A stretch of DNA of 64,000 nt from Platanthera guangdongensis (GCA_039583875.1 CM077157.1:75082346-75146345); one strand, 5' to 3'. Shown: positions 35,072 through 48,215, counted from the stretch's first letter. The notes: generated by a model from the letters alone, not told the origin. Translations and numbers: made by a program.

Positions 35072-38000
35072 GTGCAGGTGAAGACATATCCAACATCTAA
35101 CCAGCAATGGTACTTGGATAGTGGGTTCTCTAAGCACATGACAGGGAACAAGGAAAACCTCACATCCTTTAGAGCCAAGCTTGGATCCAAAGTTATCTTT
35201 GGTGATTCAAACTTTGGACAGACTAAAGGATATGGTGCAGTCCAGATTGGATCAGTAGCATTCAAGAAGTTAGCTTATGTGGAAGGACTGAAGTACAACT
35301 TAATAAGCATCAGTCAGCTGTGTGATGAAGGCTACCAGGTGACCTTTAACAAAGCCTTATGCAAAATCAAGTCATAGGACAACACAACTGTGTTTACAGG
35401 TAAAAGGAAAGGTAACATCTATCTAGTAGATTTTCTTTCAACAGATGTAGATATTTGCCTGTTCAATTCTGTTAGTAGACCAAATATTTTATGGCATAAG
35501 AGATAGGACACCTAAACCTTAGAACTATTGCTAGGCTATCCGAGGACAACCTTGTTAGAGGACTACCTTCTGGCCCCAACAAGAAGGAAGGACTCTGCAG
35601 GGCTTGTCAACTAGGCAAGCAAACTAAAAACAGCTTTAAGTCACTTAATAAGAGTGATTCACCTAGGATATTGTATCTGTTACACATGGATCTTTTTGGA
35701 CCCATCACAGTACAAAGCCTAGGAGGGAAATCTTACACTTTAGTAGTTGTAGATGACTTATCTAGATTCACTTGGGTGTTCTTTCTAAGGAAGAAGTCTG
35801 ATAACTTTAAGTGTCTGACAGAGTTTCTCAAATGTATACAGATTGAGTTCAATACTCACATTGCCCTGATCAGAAGTGATCATGGGACAGAGTTTGATTC
35901 TCTTCTTATGTAAGAGTTCTGTCAGAGTGAAGGGATCAGGCATACTTTCTCAGCTCGTAGAACTCCTCAACAAAATGGGGTAGCTGAAAGGAAAAATAGA
36001 ACCCTTATTGAATCTGCCACTACATTGTTGTCAGTTGCTCATCTACCTTTATCCTTTTGGGCAGAGGCAGTGAACACCTCCAACTATATGCTGAATAGAA
36101 GTTTGATACATAAACTAAAGGGAAAGACTCCCTATGAATTACTCAAAGGGAGGAAACCTAAAGTTGATTATTTTAGAGTTTTTGGTTGTATTTGCTATAT
36201 ACATAATAATGACAAGAAATACTTAGCAAAATTTCAAGCTAAAGCTGATGAAGGAGTGTTTCTGTGATACTCCATGATCAGCAAGGCTTATAGGGTTTAT
36301 AATAAATCATCTCTAAAAATTGACGAATTTGTTCATATATCATTTGATGAATCTAACATGTCTTTAAAGGAGAAGATCCCTTCTACCATAGAACCTTTGC
36401 AGGAACATTCTCTAGTTGAAGACTTGAACAAGTTACAGGTTACTCAAAAGGATGAAAGAAGTGAAGATGAAGAAAGTGTTCAACATATTGAAGAACAACT
36501 TGAACAGCCAGTTGTTGTACCACAAGAGGAGACAACAACATAGGTTGGTGAACAATCAACACCCCCTGTTGATTTAGTAACATCAAGGGACCATCCAATT
36601 TCCCAAATAATTGGAGACATCTTAGCTGGTGTGCAAACCAGAAATCAGGTCAACCAAAACGTGTTGCACACGTGCTTTCTATCTCAAATTGAACCTCAGT
36701 CCATTCAAGATGCAGAGCAAGATCCATACTGGATCATTGCAATGCAAGAGGAGTTGCATCAATTTGAAAGGAACAAAGTATGGGAACTAGTGCCAAAGCC
36801 TAAGGATCACTATATTGTTGGAACAAAGTGGGTGTTCAGAAACAAACTAGATGATCAAGGAGTAATTGTAAGGAATAAGGCAAGGCTAGTTGCTCAGGGA
36901 TATTCTCAAGAAAAAGGAATAGACTATGACCCGACTTTTGCACCTGTTGCAAGATTGAAATCCATCAGAATATTTTTAGCTTATGCAGCACATAAAGGCT
37001 TCAAGGCATATCATATGGATGTCAAAAGTGCATTTCTAAATGGAGACATCAAAGAGGAAGTATATGTCAGACAACCTCCAGGTTTTATCTCTCTAACTTA
37101 TCCTGATTATGTTTTTAGATTGAACAAAGCATTATATGGTCTCAAACAAGCTCCTAGAGCATGGTATGAGACCCTAGCATGCTTTCTTTTGGAAAATGGA
37201 TTTATAAGGGGTAGAGTAGACCAAACTCTTTTCATTAGAACCCATAAGTCCCATACCCTACTAGTACAGATTTATGTAGACGATATTATTTTTGGTTTTA
37301 CTGACTCCAAATTATGCAGAAGGTTTTCCAACCTAATGCATTCTAAATTTGAAATGAGTAGTATGGGTGAGCTATCCTTCTTCCTAGGATTGTAAGTCAA
37401 ACAGCATGCTGAAGGCATCTTCATTTCTCAAACCAAGTATGCAAATAAATTGGTTAAGAAATTTGGCATGTCTGAAGCATCTTGTATGAAAACACCTATG
37501 CCTACTAATGCTGTATTGGATGCTGATGAACATGGGAAACCTGTTGATCAGACAACATATAGAGCAATGATTGGCTCTTTACTGTACCTTACATCTAGTA
37601 GACCAGATATAATGTTTGCTACATGTATATGTGCTAGGTTCCAAGTAAGCCCTAGAGAGTCTCACCTAACATTAGTAAAGAGGATTCTCAGGTATGTTAA
37701 AAGTTGTCCAAATCTAGATCTCTGGTATCCAAAAGATTCAGCATTTGATTTAACTGGATTTTCTGATGCTGATTATGCTGGATGCAGAATTGAAAGGAAA
37801 AGCACCAGTGGAACTTGCCAGTTCCTTGGTGAATGACTTGTCTCCTGGTTTTGTAAGAAACAAACTTCTGTGTCAACTTCAACTGCTGAAGCTGAATATA
37901 TGGCTGCAGGCAGTTGTTGTTCACAAATCATGTGGATTCAAAACCAACTCCTAGACTATGGCTACAACTTAGAGAAGTCTAAAATCTTTTGTGATAACAT

Positions 38001-38226
38001 CAGTGCTATTTCTATAGCTCAAAATCCAGACCTCCATAGTAGGACAAAACACATAGAGATTAGACATCATTTCTTAAGGGATAATGTTGAAAAGAATAAA
38101 ATTGAACTACAATATATCCCAACTGATTTACAAAGAGGAGATATTTTCACCAAGCCCTTGGATGAAAAAAAACACACCTTCTTCCTAAATCAGTTAGGAA
38201 TGTTAGATGGAGGAAGTCATAAATAA
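35072..38226 (+). pseudogene. SIRE A pol: protease, integrase, RT, RNase H
   Basis: Protease: WYLDSGFSKHMTG (35099-35137), with stop TAG at 35375. A frameshift near 35500 precedes the integrase: [26 protein letters not shown] (first Asp), IRSDHGTEF (second Asp), [16 protein letters not shown] (Glu). RT starts in 36631-37395 with [27 protein letters not shown] and the catalytic [10 protein letters not shown]. RNase H (37450-38226) has GFSDADYAGC, STAEAEYMAAG, CDNISAISIA and DIFTKPLDE. Further stops are at 35911, 36265, 36541, 37393 and 37834. No ATG precedes the protease; TTATGTGCAG stands just upstream. Confidence 0.9.
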
Positions 38227-38317
38227 TATCCAAGATTTTCAAAGTTTAAAATTGACCAAGACTAGGAAAACATCTTGATTTTTCTTAGTATCTAGAGTTT
38301 TTCTGATCTCAGAACTG

Positions 38318-38572
38318 CGCTCGACGATTTTCCCCTAGATCGTCGAACGGAGATAGACGATTTCTGAAATCGTCGACCTGAGTTCAGCATTTCTCAGATA
38401 GTATGAACTATCTCTTCCGGTCAGCGATCGTCGAATGGCGCTCGACGATTTTGTTCTCTGAACGATCGTCGAACAGAGCTCGACGCTTTCCAATATCGTC
38501 GAACGGAGATCGACGATGTTGAAGACTCTTCAGATTCCTTTAGAAGCCTCGATCGTCGAACTGAGTTCAACG
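38318..38572. repeat. ATCGTCGAAC inverted-repeat array between pol and ORF3 of A
   Basis: Repeated pairs of ATCGTCGAAC (or GATCGTCGAAC) with GCTCGACGAT/GATCGACGAT lie at about 38318-38355, 38427-38450, 38464-38485, 38494-38517 and 38550-38572. The motif variant, ending in GAT, is that of the LTRs of A. The array ends about 150 bp before the ORF3 ATG. Confidence 0.85.
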
Positions 38573-38721
38573 ATCTTTTCATTTCTGTGTCGAACCCTAA
38601 TATAAAATTCATTTTTCGCCGTCGTTCTCCTTTGCGCTTTCGATTTCTCTGCAAGAACTTTTTTTCCCTCCAAACATTTCTGCACTTGGTCGTTTTGTTT
38701 GTTGAATATTTGCAAGTAACT

Positions 38722-41700
38722 ATGGCTGTGTCTGTTGTTGTTCTCGCCACCATGAAATTTGATGCTGGCTTCGACATCGACATGGAATCCTTCAGCACAA
38801 CATACCAGGTCTTTCAGGACATCTTGGAGTTATTCAAAGAGCAAAACCTTACTACAATCATGACTACAAGGATTAAGCTTACTTCTGATGAAATCAAAGA
38901 GTGGGTGTACACTGCCCACAATCAGGACAACAACACCATTGTTGGATCAACCTCTGGCACTCAGGTACCCTTGACTCCAGCAATTCTAACAGAGGTTTTT
39001 GAGTTAAGAACTGGTGGAGATACTGCTGATTTGTCTGGAGAAGAATTTGGTGACTTGCTTGCCAGAATGGGTCATTCTGAGGCAAACCCTAGCAATCTAT
39101 TGAAAAAGATTCTTTCTGTGGAATACAGATTCCTGGCTGATGTAGTTGGGAAAGTCCTACTGGCTAAGCACTCTGCTCATGATACAATTTCCAGGTATCA
39201 GCTCTGCCTAATGGGAGCCCTAGTAGACAGGAAGAACCTAAATTGGGGAGAGGTATTCTTTGACCTCATTAAGAAGAAGATCAACAAAAGTTTTGTAAAC
39301 TTTGGAAGAATTCTAGGGGTGTTTCTGTTGAATAGGTGCCCTGCATTGCTGGTCTCCTCTGGAATCCACATTAATGCATCCAAGAGACTGTCCCGTGCCC
39401 TTTTTGGTAAATGGGACAGACAGATCATCAAGCCCAGCAGGCCCTCCTCCAGCACACCTTCAGGCACCAGCACTCTCAGAGTCACTTCCCCACAGGTCTC
39501 TGCCCCTGCAGATGACCTGCCTGCTTATGCCTCTCCTCCTCCTCCTCCAATTCCATCTCTTCCCATTCCATCTACCATTCCAACTCCATCCACCATCATC
39601 ATCTCCAGCCCCTCTCCAACATCTAAACCATCTCCAATCCCTACTCTTCCAACCACAGAAGACCACTTCCATCCATTATTCACCTACCCTCCAACATACA
39701 TTGCCACTTCATCACCCTCCAATCCATCCTTCAACCTCCTTGATGATTCCTTTATGGATGACTCACCATCCTCTCCTCCTAAGCTACCCTCATCCTCAAC
39801 ATCCTATCAAGCTCTTCTGCAAGACATCATTGACCAACCCACCTTCACCCCATCTATCTCCATCCCACTGTCCTCCATATCCACCTTATCCACACCTCAA
39901 CCATCCCTGCCTCACTACTCCAGCTCTCCACTACCATCAACAACAGCTACTCCTCCATCCTCTACCTCTGCTCTAGTCACTACTGAGCAAGTAGACATTC
40001 CAGCCCTTACTGACAGGCTGTATGAATTGCTAGCCCCCAGGCTATCTCTTCATTTGGAGACCTCCTTGGCTCCATTACTCCTGTCAGTGGCAGCCCTTTC
40101 TGCCAGGCTCTCCTCTCTCTTCCCTCAGGCAGCCCCTTCAGTAGTGTGCCTTGATCCAGCCATGTCTGAATCTAGGCAGGGGGAGATGCCCTATGAAGTG
40201 AGTCTGCCTGCTACTGCTCTTGCTATTTCAGTGAGCATGCCTGCTGCTGTTTCTTCAGTTCTTGAATCTGCTACTGCTGCTGCTGATGTGTTTCAAGCTT
40301 CAGTTCAACCTCCTGCTGCAGTCTTTGCAATAGAGCTCAGGTCTTTGCTCTCAAATTTTGATTCTATATATTTCAGATGTCTGCCAGAGACAATTGCTAT
40401 CCAGCCCCCAGAGGATCTGTCCAATGCCCTTGTGCCATTCTCTTGCTGTGACCCCAGCATCATCACCTCATTTGTCCACTCAGTTTATGCTGCTGCTAAT
40501 TCTGCTGAAAGCATTGCTGTTGTTTCTGATGTTGCTGCCCCTCCTGCTGCTGAAAGTTTTGATACTGCTGCTGATCCTTCTGTTAGTGCTGATGAGCCAA
40601 TTTCTAAGGAAATCCTTATGACAGAGGCACATGAGTTTGAGCTTTCTGTATTTTCTGCTCATATTTCTACTGCTGATATTGCTATTAGTGAAACTGTTGC
40701 TGCTGCTGTTGTTACTTCTCCAGAACCTGTAGTATCTGTTGTTGTTGTTACTATTTCTATTTCAACTGCCACACCTTCTGTATCTGCTTCAATCCAGCTC
40801 AAAAAAGGTTTGATGAAGAAGATTGATGCCCTGTATGATGATCAGAGTTCTGAAAGTGATGAGTTCAGAACAGATTCTGATGATTCTTCTGCTACCATTG
40901 CCAGGAAAAGAAAGGCAAGGAGCAAAGCCATGAAGAGAGTACCTCCTGCCAAGGTCAAAGATAACAATGATATACCATACTATATTCTTCATGATTGCCC
41001 CATCACTGAGCACTGGATGCAGTACTCAAAGAACCAACTCAAAGCAATGAAAAAGAAAAGGAAATATGAAAAGGGCTCTTCTCAACTCCAACATTCTCAT
41101 CCTCCTCCACCACCTCCTCCTGATGTAGGTGCAGGTGGAAGTTCTGCTGCTCAACCCCCTGCTAGAAGTCAAACCCCCTATCAGCCACATGCTAGATCCT
41201 ACCATAGGGGAAGCCAATCCAGGGGTTCTCAATCCAGGAGAGGAGGATACAGAGGCAATCAAAGAGAAGTCCAGGTTTACTCTAAAGGATACTCAAGGCA
41301 ACATCCATACTCCAGGGAAGGACAAATTTCATCTGACACCACCTCTGGTCCTTTTCCCTATAAGCTGAAGGAAACTGTTTCATCCAGGCCTCCTCAAGAA
41401 AATCCTTCTAATAGATATGAGCCACCAGTACCTTTTGAAGACCCTGAGAATAATCCAGCTGCTTGGACTGCAAGAATGAAAGAACTTGCTGCACTGGATC
41501 AGATCAAGAAAGCTAAAGAGCAAGGAAGGGATTCCTCTAACATCTCTATAATGTCTGAACAAAGAAAGAAAGAGTTGGAAAGATATGCATCAAGCAAATT
41601 TTTTGATTCTGACAGGTACATGGAACTGCATCCTGAAGCTGTAGTTCGCAGGCCCAAACAGCAAACCACTTTAGGTGCAGCAGATGATACTAGATCAAAG

Positions 41701-41760
41701 AAGGAAGCCCTCAACCCCAACAGAGAAATCAAACTCATTAAGGGCATGGAAAAGATATAA
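38722..41760 (+). CDS. SIRE A third ORF (accessory protein of unknown function)
   Basis: The first ATG with a homologue in B is at 38722 and gives 1012 residues, ending TAA at 41758. Upstream in-frame codons lack an ATG. Residues 1-230 are a globular domain (MKFDAGFDIDM, TRIKLTSDEIKEWVY, NPSNLLKKILSVEYRFLADV, AHDTISRYQLCLMGALVDRK, GRILGVFLL) shared with B; it loosely resembles domains found in other plant retroelement third ORFs. Then come about 230 residues of Pro/Ser/Thr-rich sequence, a hydrophobic Ala/Val/Ser-rich part, an acidic and basic segment (EFRTDSDDSSATIARKRKAR), a Pro tract, and an Arg/Gly/Ser-rich tail (RGSQSRGSQSRRGGYRG). No signal peptide or clear membrane anchor is seen, so calling it envelope is not justified. 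It has stayed open for 3 kb although pol of the same element has six stops. Confidence 0.8.
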   Translation: MAVSVVVLATMKFDAGFDIDMESFSTTYQVFQDILELFKEQNLTTIMTTRIKLTSDEIKEWVYTAHNQDNNTIVGSTSGTQVPLTPAILTEVFELRTGGDTADLSGEEFGDLLARMGHSEANPSNLLKKILSVEYRFLADVVGKVLLAKHSAHDTISRYQLCLMGALVDRKNLNWGEVFFDLIKKKINKSFVNFGRILGVFLLNRCPALLVSSGIHINASKRLSRALFGKWDRQIIKPSRPSSSTPSGTSTLRVTSPQVSAPADDLPAYASPPPPPIPSLPIPSTIPTPSTIIISSPSPTSKPSPIPTLPTTEDHFHPLFTYPPTYIATSSPSNPSFNLLDDSFMDDSPSSPPKLPSSSTSYQALLQDIIDQPTFTPSISIPLSSISTLSTPQPSLPHYSSSPLPSTTATPPSSTSALVTTEQVDIPALTDRLYELLAPRLSLHLETSLAPLLLSVAALSARLSSLFPQAAPSVVCLDPAMSESRQGEMPYEVSLPATALAISVSMPAAVSSVLESATAAADVFQASVQPPAAVFAIELRSLLSNFDSIYFRCLPETIAIQPPEDLSNALVPFSCCDPSIITSFVHSVYAAANSAESIAVVSDVAAPPAAESFDTAADPSVSADEPISKEILMTEAHEFELSVFSAHISTADIAISETVAAAVVTSPEPVVSVVVVTISISTATPSVSASIQLKKGLMKKIDALYDDQSSESDEFRTDSDDSSATIARKRKARSKAMKRVPPAKVKDNNDIPYYILHDCPITEHWMQYSKNQLKAMKKKRKYEKGSSQLQHSHPPPPPPPDVGAGGSSAAQPPARSQTPYQPHARSYHRGSQSRGSQSRRGGYRGNQREVQVYSKGYSRQHPYSREGQISSDTTSGPFPYKLKETVSSRPPQENPSNRYEPPVPFEDPENNPAAWTARMKELAALDQIKKAKEQGRDSSNISIMSEQRKKELERYASSKFFDSDRYMELHPEAVVRRPKQQTTLGAADDTRSKKEALNPNREIKLIKGMEKI

Positions 41761-41805
41761 TCATGTAAGGTGACAATCATCTTAACTTCTGGTTATTATC
41801 TGGGA

Positions 41806-41909
<104 letters not shown>

Positions 41910-42008
41910 GTGGATCTGCATGTCCAGCTTTTCTTTTTGCTTTTCTGTATTGCTGCTTGTGTGTTGTTATTTAATTTTTCCAAACTCTGTAAATAGTAAT
42001 CCTAACCC

Positions 42009-42022
42009 AAATAGGGGGAGAT
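42009..42022 (+). other. Polypurine tract of SIRE A
   Basis: AAATAGGGGGAGAT lies directly before the LTR TGTTGG. It is identical in D (27981-27994) and C (63793-63806). Confidence 0.9.
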
Positions 42023-43562
42023 TGTTGGAACACCCTATTACTAATTTGGGTCAGGATCACTATGTCTCTAGGAAACCAATGTTTGACCTCCTGTATAGCT
42101 CAAAAGGTCAATTAGAATTGAGTCTAAGGGTTAGAAGTCTAAGTTTGGAAGCTGCCCTCAAGACCAAGACTTTTTCAGTTTGAGACTAAGTCATATCGTC
42201 GAGCTCAGCACGACGATTCGTCGAACTCCGATCGACGATCGTCTAGCTCGACTTCGATAAATCGTCGAACTTCATTCGACGATCGCTGAGCTCAACTTCC
42301 ACATATCGTCGAACTCCATTCGACGATCGATGAGCTCAGTTTGACGATCTTGACTCAGCTTTGGATCTCTATCTCTGAGCTCAGTTCGACGGTCTTTGAG
42401 CTCAGATCGACGATATTTTGTTACAATATAAATCCATATCACTGAGCTCAGTTCAACGATAGCAAAGCTCAGTTCGACGTTTTCAGATAACTTCAAGGAT
42501 GTTTCAAGATTCAAATTCAAATCAGTTAAGGAGTTATTCTGTAATTAATTCAGATGATTTTCTAGCCGTTTTCATTTATTTCTGGACCAAGTTTCAAGGG
42601 ATTTTCAAGGAATATTTCTATGGACTTTCCTCCAGAAGACATTTTTGCAATTAAGGATGCAATTAATGCAGGCCAATGGCTATTCTTGACAGAGGATGTT
42701 TTTCTATTCAGTAACAGAGAATAAAAGACAAGAATTTTTGAATCTCTCTATCAGACAGACACACAGACAGATAGAAAGACAGACATCAGTAATCTTCAGA
42801 ACAAGAACAAAAATATTCTGTCTCAAAGAATTCTCAAGAACACACATCCAAGGAGATCAAATTTTCTGAAATCTTCAGATCTCCCTTGTCTCAAGTGTTC
42901 AAGGCCAACATATTTCAAGACTCCAGACACCTAACATTTCAGTTGTTGCTGAAATCATCTTTTGCTGGAGCTCAATTTCTGAAGGCCTATCACCCTACAG
43001 CAAAACTTCTTTTCCTGAAGATCTCAAGGACTCAGGGGGAGCTTTGACACCATCAATCCACATAGTCTTCTCAGCTGTTTGAGAAAGAGAAGACTTCCAT
43101 CACTCTCTCACCCCCATCTCTATAAAGGGTTTCTCAAACTCCCTTCAAAAGTTTGAGTTTGGTTTTTGAGCACCTTGTCAAAAGCTCATTGGTGGCAAGA
43201 CACCTGATCAAAAAATCTGGTTTGGTTTTTGAGCACCTTATCAAAAGCTCATTGGTTCCCAGGACACCTGATCAACTCATCCTGCAGTGGATTCCTACCT
43301 ATGGTGGTAGAAGAGTGGATGTACCCAAGTTTAGGGGAACCACTATATTTCCTTGTGTCATCTGGTTTTTCTTGTCTTTATTTTTGTTTCTGGCTGTGAT
43401 TGTTCGGTGATTATCTTATGATTAGTTTAGCTCTGTGATTAGATTTATTAACTGCTTCCCTGCTTACTCACATTACAACAATTGTTGTAAAAAGTTTTCA
43501 AGCACCATATACTCTATTCACCCCCCCCCCTCTAGAGTATATCAGATCTAGCCACACTTTCA
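42023..43562 (+). mobile_element. Right (3') LTR of SIRE A
   Basis: It runs TGTTGGAACACC...CTTTCA, 1540 bp, following the polypurine tract. CAAAC after it (43563-43567) matches CAAAC before the left LTR. The array is at 42201-42480 and the hairpin at 43507-43542 (stem of 10 bp, loop with a C run). Confidence 0.9.
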
Positions 43563-46500
43563 CAAACTAGCCCAAATTGGGGTCTTAGCTACACATTCGT
43601 CCAACCATTATACCTCCAACCCTAATAACAATCTAAGTGAACCATAAGCCATGTCATTTGGTCACCTATTGACCCAAGTTGACCCAAGTCAACCCTAACC
43701 TTAATTTGGTCAAACCCACACCTAAAGGCCCAATTAGTCCAAGTGGGGCGCCACCATGGCCCAACCCAAGTTGGGTGATACCATTGGGTCCATGACCATC
43801 AAGTGGGGCTAGCCCACTCATCATGGGACCAAGTCAATCTAAAAAGTCAACAAGTCAACTTAGGGCTTAAAGAGAGGAAATGATATGAGCCAAGCCCATT
43901 CCTAATGGACTACGCCCATGGCTCAAGGCCCATGACCAACCCAAGAGGTCAATGGCAGCCCTTAACCCCCAAAATTAGGAGAGAGAATACATGCATGGGG
44001 GTAGCTTAGGAATTTTGGAGAAAATGAGGAGAGAGGAGAGAGGGAAAGATGGGATGGAGGCCATATGGCCCTCCTTCCCTCTGCCCAAGCTCATGGTTGA
44101 GCTCCCAAGGCTCTTCTCAGCAAGATTGAGTGGCTAGTGGACACTTGGTAGTAAGGAGGAGCATCCTATGCTCATGGCCGGCCAACCCCTTAATCAAAAC
44201 TCCTCACACAGCCACTCCCAGTCAAATCTAAGCCCACCATCACTCTCAGAGAGCTCAGGCGAGTGGAGTTTGATACCTGAAGCAAGGTTTTTGCTGGAGA
44301 AACAAAGAATCGGGCTAGAATGCCGGAGAGATCTTCGGCCATGGCGCATCACCACCACTCACACCACCAAGCCCGGCTACAGGTTCGTTTCGCCTCAGCT
44401 TACCCCGTGCTAGCTTTCTAGCTCACTTAGGCGAGACATCGGGCTCAATTTAGCCCGATACCATCAAAGATTGTGTGCATTTTTCCGAGGTTTTCTTCTA
44501 GCTCGGGTTCGCCGGAGGAGCCTCCTCCGGCAGTCTCACCATCGGGAAACGCTAGCCACCACCTCAACGGAGGTGGTGGAGAAAATAGGTGGCAGTGGCG
44601 GCGGCTAAACTATCTGGAATAAGCAAGAAAAATCGGCCAGGAAGATTGAATCCTGGTTGTTGGCTGATGGAGACGATGAACCGATGTCGTAGGTTTCGTC
44701 CCATATTAATTAATAAATATAATTATTATGAACACTACTATTAATATCACAGATTTATAGTGTTAGTGAATGTTGATTTTAGGCCTGTTAGATATATAAT
44801 TAGAGGTAGCTATAAACATAAGAAATGTAGACCTTGACCTTACCTTTAAAATGACTTCCTAAAGGCATGATTTGGTAAAGTAGAACTCCTTGTATGACCA
44901 TTTTTCCAAGACTGGTCTAGGCTAGGGCAGATATTAAACTAAATGCCCAAGACAAATCATAAGTCCTCATGACCTGAAATTTTGGTCAGTCATGTGTTAA
45001 TGGTACACCTAGGCTCTGACTAGAAACTAGAATTTTTGGTCAAACTTTTGCTATCGTATTTGGTGAAGTACTAATAATTAAATTAAGTGTATTTTTGGAG
45101 ACATATGACTCCAAATGCCCCCAAATTTTGGTGGCATGTCCATTAGGTCAATATAAAACCATGGTAGAAATTTGAGGTCATTTTGACATCTACATGTTTG
45201 GAAAATCCCACATGTATGATATAGGTATGTTCAATTTGGGGTGCCTATAGTAAAAACAGGAAAATAGGAATTTAGCCCATTTGGAACCTTGCATGTCCAT
45301 GAAACTCTTGGCAGTGGCTTATAGGATTGAATATACCATCCATGGAAAGTTTGGGATTTTTGGAATCAAAAATTCCATTAATTGGAATTATTGGAAAATA
45401 TGCCTGGATAGGAAAAAATTTGAATCTAGGGCATATGAATTTATAAAATTCTTAAATTTTGTCACAAGCTTTATTAGGACATAGATCACCTTTGGAAAAC
45501 CTTAGAGGATTGTTAGGTGATGTTAACTTGGATTTTAAGTAAAATTTACCATTTTGCCCAATGTGGAAATTAATTAAAAATAAGGGAAATTATTGTTTAA
45601 ATATTATGAAAAAGATTACATTAGCTTATTTCTATGATTAAATCCCTGTCAAATTATTTGAGAATTTTTGGATGTATCTATATGCTGAAAACCATAATAA
45701 TGGCATTTTGGTAATATTGCTCATTTGGATATAAGTTAGGTCAAATCAATGTTTAGGATTTTTGAAATTCTGTATTTAGCTTTATTATATCAACATGGAT
45801 CCATAGTAATTTTCCTAGAATTTTTGATTGTATAAAAACTATACTTAATTGGGAGAGTAATAAATTTGTGGTTTATTATTAAATAGATACTAAATGGAAT
45901 TTCACATGGGAAAATTATGAAACTCGGTGGAAAGTCATATTTAACATCATGAAGCACCTGATAAATTTCTTATGTAGGCTAGACCATTATATATAATATA
46001 TCATGTGCAAGGCGTCCTAGGTCACTCAATTAAAAGAATTAATTTCGGACCTTAACTCCTTAGAAAAATAGTGAAACCTAGGATGGTCAACATCATACAT
46101 CAAAGCAATCTATGATAAATAATTAGGGGTAGTTGGCCCAAGAGTTTGGAAGACACATCATACGGGTCAACATTAGGTCATGGGTGCGCTTAGTAAAAAT
46201 AGCACATAATACTAGGACCCTCAGGGGATAAGGTTGTCGGTTGAGATGGAATCTATGTTGGGAAGATAAACCCTGGTTGGTGTCCAATAGGTCACTTCTT
46301 GATAACGAGTGGTAGAGTGCAAAATCCCAAGGATAGTGGCTAGAACGGGGATCCGCGAAAGACCGCTGCTTTCCTGATAACATCCTTGAGAAAGGGATCT
46401 TTGGGTTTCAGCCCATCGTAGTTCCTAGTGCCCCCGAGAGCCCTTCACCGGGCATGCCCTGGGCAGTCCTGGGATTAACCCTAAATTGCTATGTATAATA

Positions 46501-47467
46501 AACATTAGACAAGAGTAGTCTAATAGGCTAAGAGAACATGATAACATTCTCACGCGTGAAGGGTTGGACGGATTCAGATCTAAGGCATTGATGTACAATC
46601 TCACATGTGATGGGTTGGAGGGTTTCATGACGGGTTGGTCCTGCGAGCTGGAGGCTCGGGAGTTTGATTTCAGGATAGGTTTGGTCCTGCAAGCTGGAGG
46701 CTCGGGTTGGAATATCTTACATGCGCATAAATGTAAATTTGTGGCGGGTCATGCGGTACTGGGACAATCTTCACATCGATGGCAGTATGGTGACTGTGAC
46801 AAGGTGTGATGGTTTGAGGGGCTAGTGGGTTGTTTTACACTGCAGTCTGGAGGACGATCCCCAAAAATGCACACTCGACGAAAAAGACTAGTAGGTAGCA
46901 AGCAAACAGTACGCAGAGACTCTAGAGTGCACCTAGGATGTGTACAGAGGTGTATGGGAGGTCTAGGCCTGGTAGTGTGTATACCTGCCTAGGAGTGGAG
47001 ACCCCTGCTCCACTGCTACCGTAGCCACAACGGTAGTGCCAGAGAGTGATGCTAGATCCAAAAGCGGGAACTAAAGGCCTGTGATCACAGAGTCGCGTAT
47101 GTGAATTGCACTTCAATGGATCATAAAATGCATGCATATCATACATTCATAACTAGGTCATACACACCATAGATCCTTATCATATAAAATAGTATGGGCT
47201 CTTTTATATGATAAGTTTTATTTGGAAACCTTAACTTATAAGTTTGTATGGGCATTCATATAAGTTAAGGTACTTCTGTGATGGTAATTTAGTAGTAGCA
47301 TATTCTACTTGCCATTCTTTACTCTGTTTTACTTACAGTACATTGTTTACTTACAACACCTTACTTACTTTTTCTATAGTTCATCATACCTTACACATGC
47401 TATATATATAGAACTGCTAGAGTAGAAATAGATTGATATTATATATACTTGTTAGCATAGCTCCACT
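43563..47467 (+). mobile_element. 3' LTR of chromovirus F, segment 2
   Basis: This continues the F LTR after SIRE A. The first 571 bp equal 34226-34796. Around 44510-44690 a CGGAGGAG/GGCGGCTAAAC block parallels LTR G near 26040-26230. A long AT-rich part follows (44700-46100), and 46723-47467 matches the surviving 5' LTR end at 29581-30316. It is interrupted by SIRE B. With the missing end added from the 5' copy the LTR would be about 4.4 kb. No gene lies in it; ORFs such as 46123-46383 are chance. Confidence 0.75.
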
Positions 47468-47654
47468 TTTTGGATCCCTAGTAAGATTTGGGCTAGGTTC
47501 ACTAACTTAGGATCTTATGACCCAAAATGTATAGCCAGGGTCATGGTTGTGTCCTAGAGTCTAGGCCAAGTCCTTAGAAGCAAGATTGCGTGGACCAGCT
47601 ATCAACAAGACTGCCAGAGACTTAATACTTAGAGTTTTTCTAAAGATCAAGTAA

Positions 47655-48215
47655 AATGAGTTCGACGTTTGTCGAACTCAGGTCGACGATAGTCGTGCTC
47701 AGCTCGACGATCTTAAAGTAAATTCTTTGAGCTGAGCTCGATGAACTTGGTACTCAGGTCGATGAACTTTGGGCACTATACTTCAACACTTCAAGATCAG
47801 AAAACATCTCTTTATTCTAAGTCCAGAGTCAGACTTTGGTCGACGAACTTGATTCTCAGCTCGACGAACTGTGACCACAATAGCTAGCATTATCCAGCAG
47901 CAGTTAAGTGGTCCTCAGCTCGACGAAACCAATTCTTAGGTCGACGAATTCTGGATACTTCACTTCAGCACTTTCATCTAGAAGCATCTGAAATTATTCC
48001 AAGTCCAGAATCATCTCCAGTCGACAAAGTTACAATCTCAGCTCGACAAACTTGAGAAACAGAATAAACAAGTCTGGATAATGCAGTTTTCTGCTTTAGC
48101 TCGACGATCTTGGAACTCAGCTCGATGAATAGAAGTCATCTGGTCGACAAACTCGACAACTCAGCTCGACGAACTGTGGACTCAGCTCGACGATTTCTGC
48201 TATCAGTTCGACGAA
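47655..48215. repeat. TCGACGAAC motif array in LTR B
   Basis: More than a dozen copies of CAG[CG]TCGACGAAC and variants are present, mostly in direct orientation. The variant (GACGAA) agrees with D and with the internal arrays of B. Confidence 0.85.

Noticed and set aside
39374..39976. 200-residue Pro/His/Leu-rich ORF overlapping ORF3 of A
   Set aside because: Shadow frame of the Pro/Ser/Thr-rich part of ORF3; no independent support.
38722..41760. Envelope glycoprotein
   Set aside because: No signal peptide, membrane anchor or cysteine-rich ectodomain is visible. Position downstream of pol alone is not enough.
46123..47146. Possible genes in the interval between SIRE A and B
   Set aside because: The sequence aligns with the LTR of chromovirus F (29581-30316), so short ORFs there are not genes.
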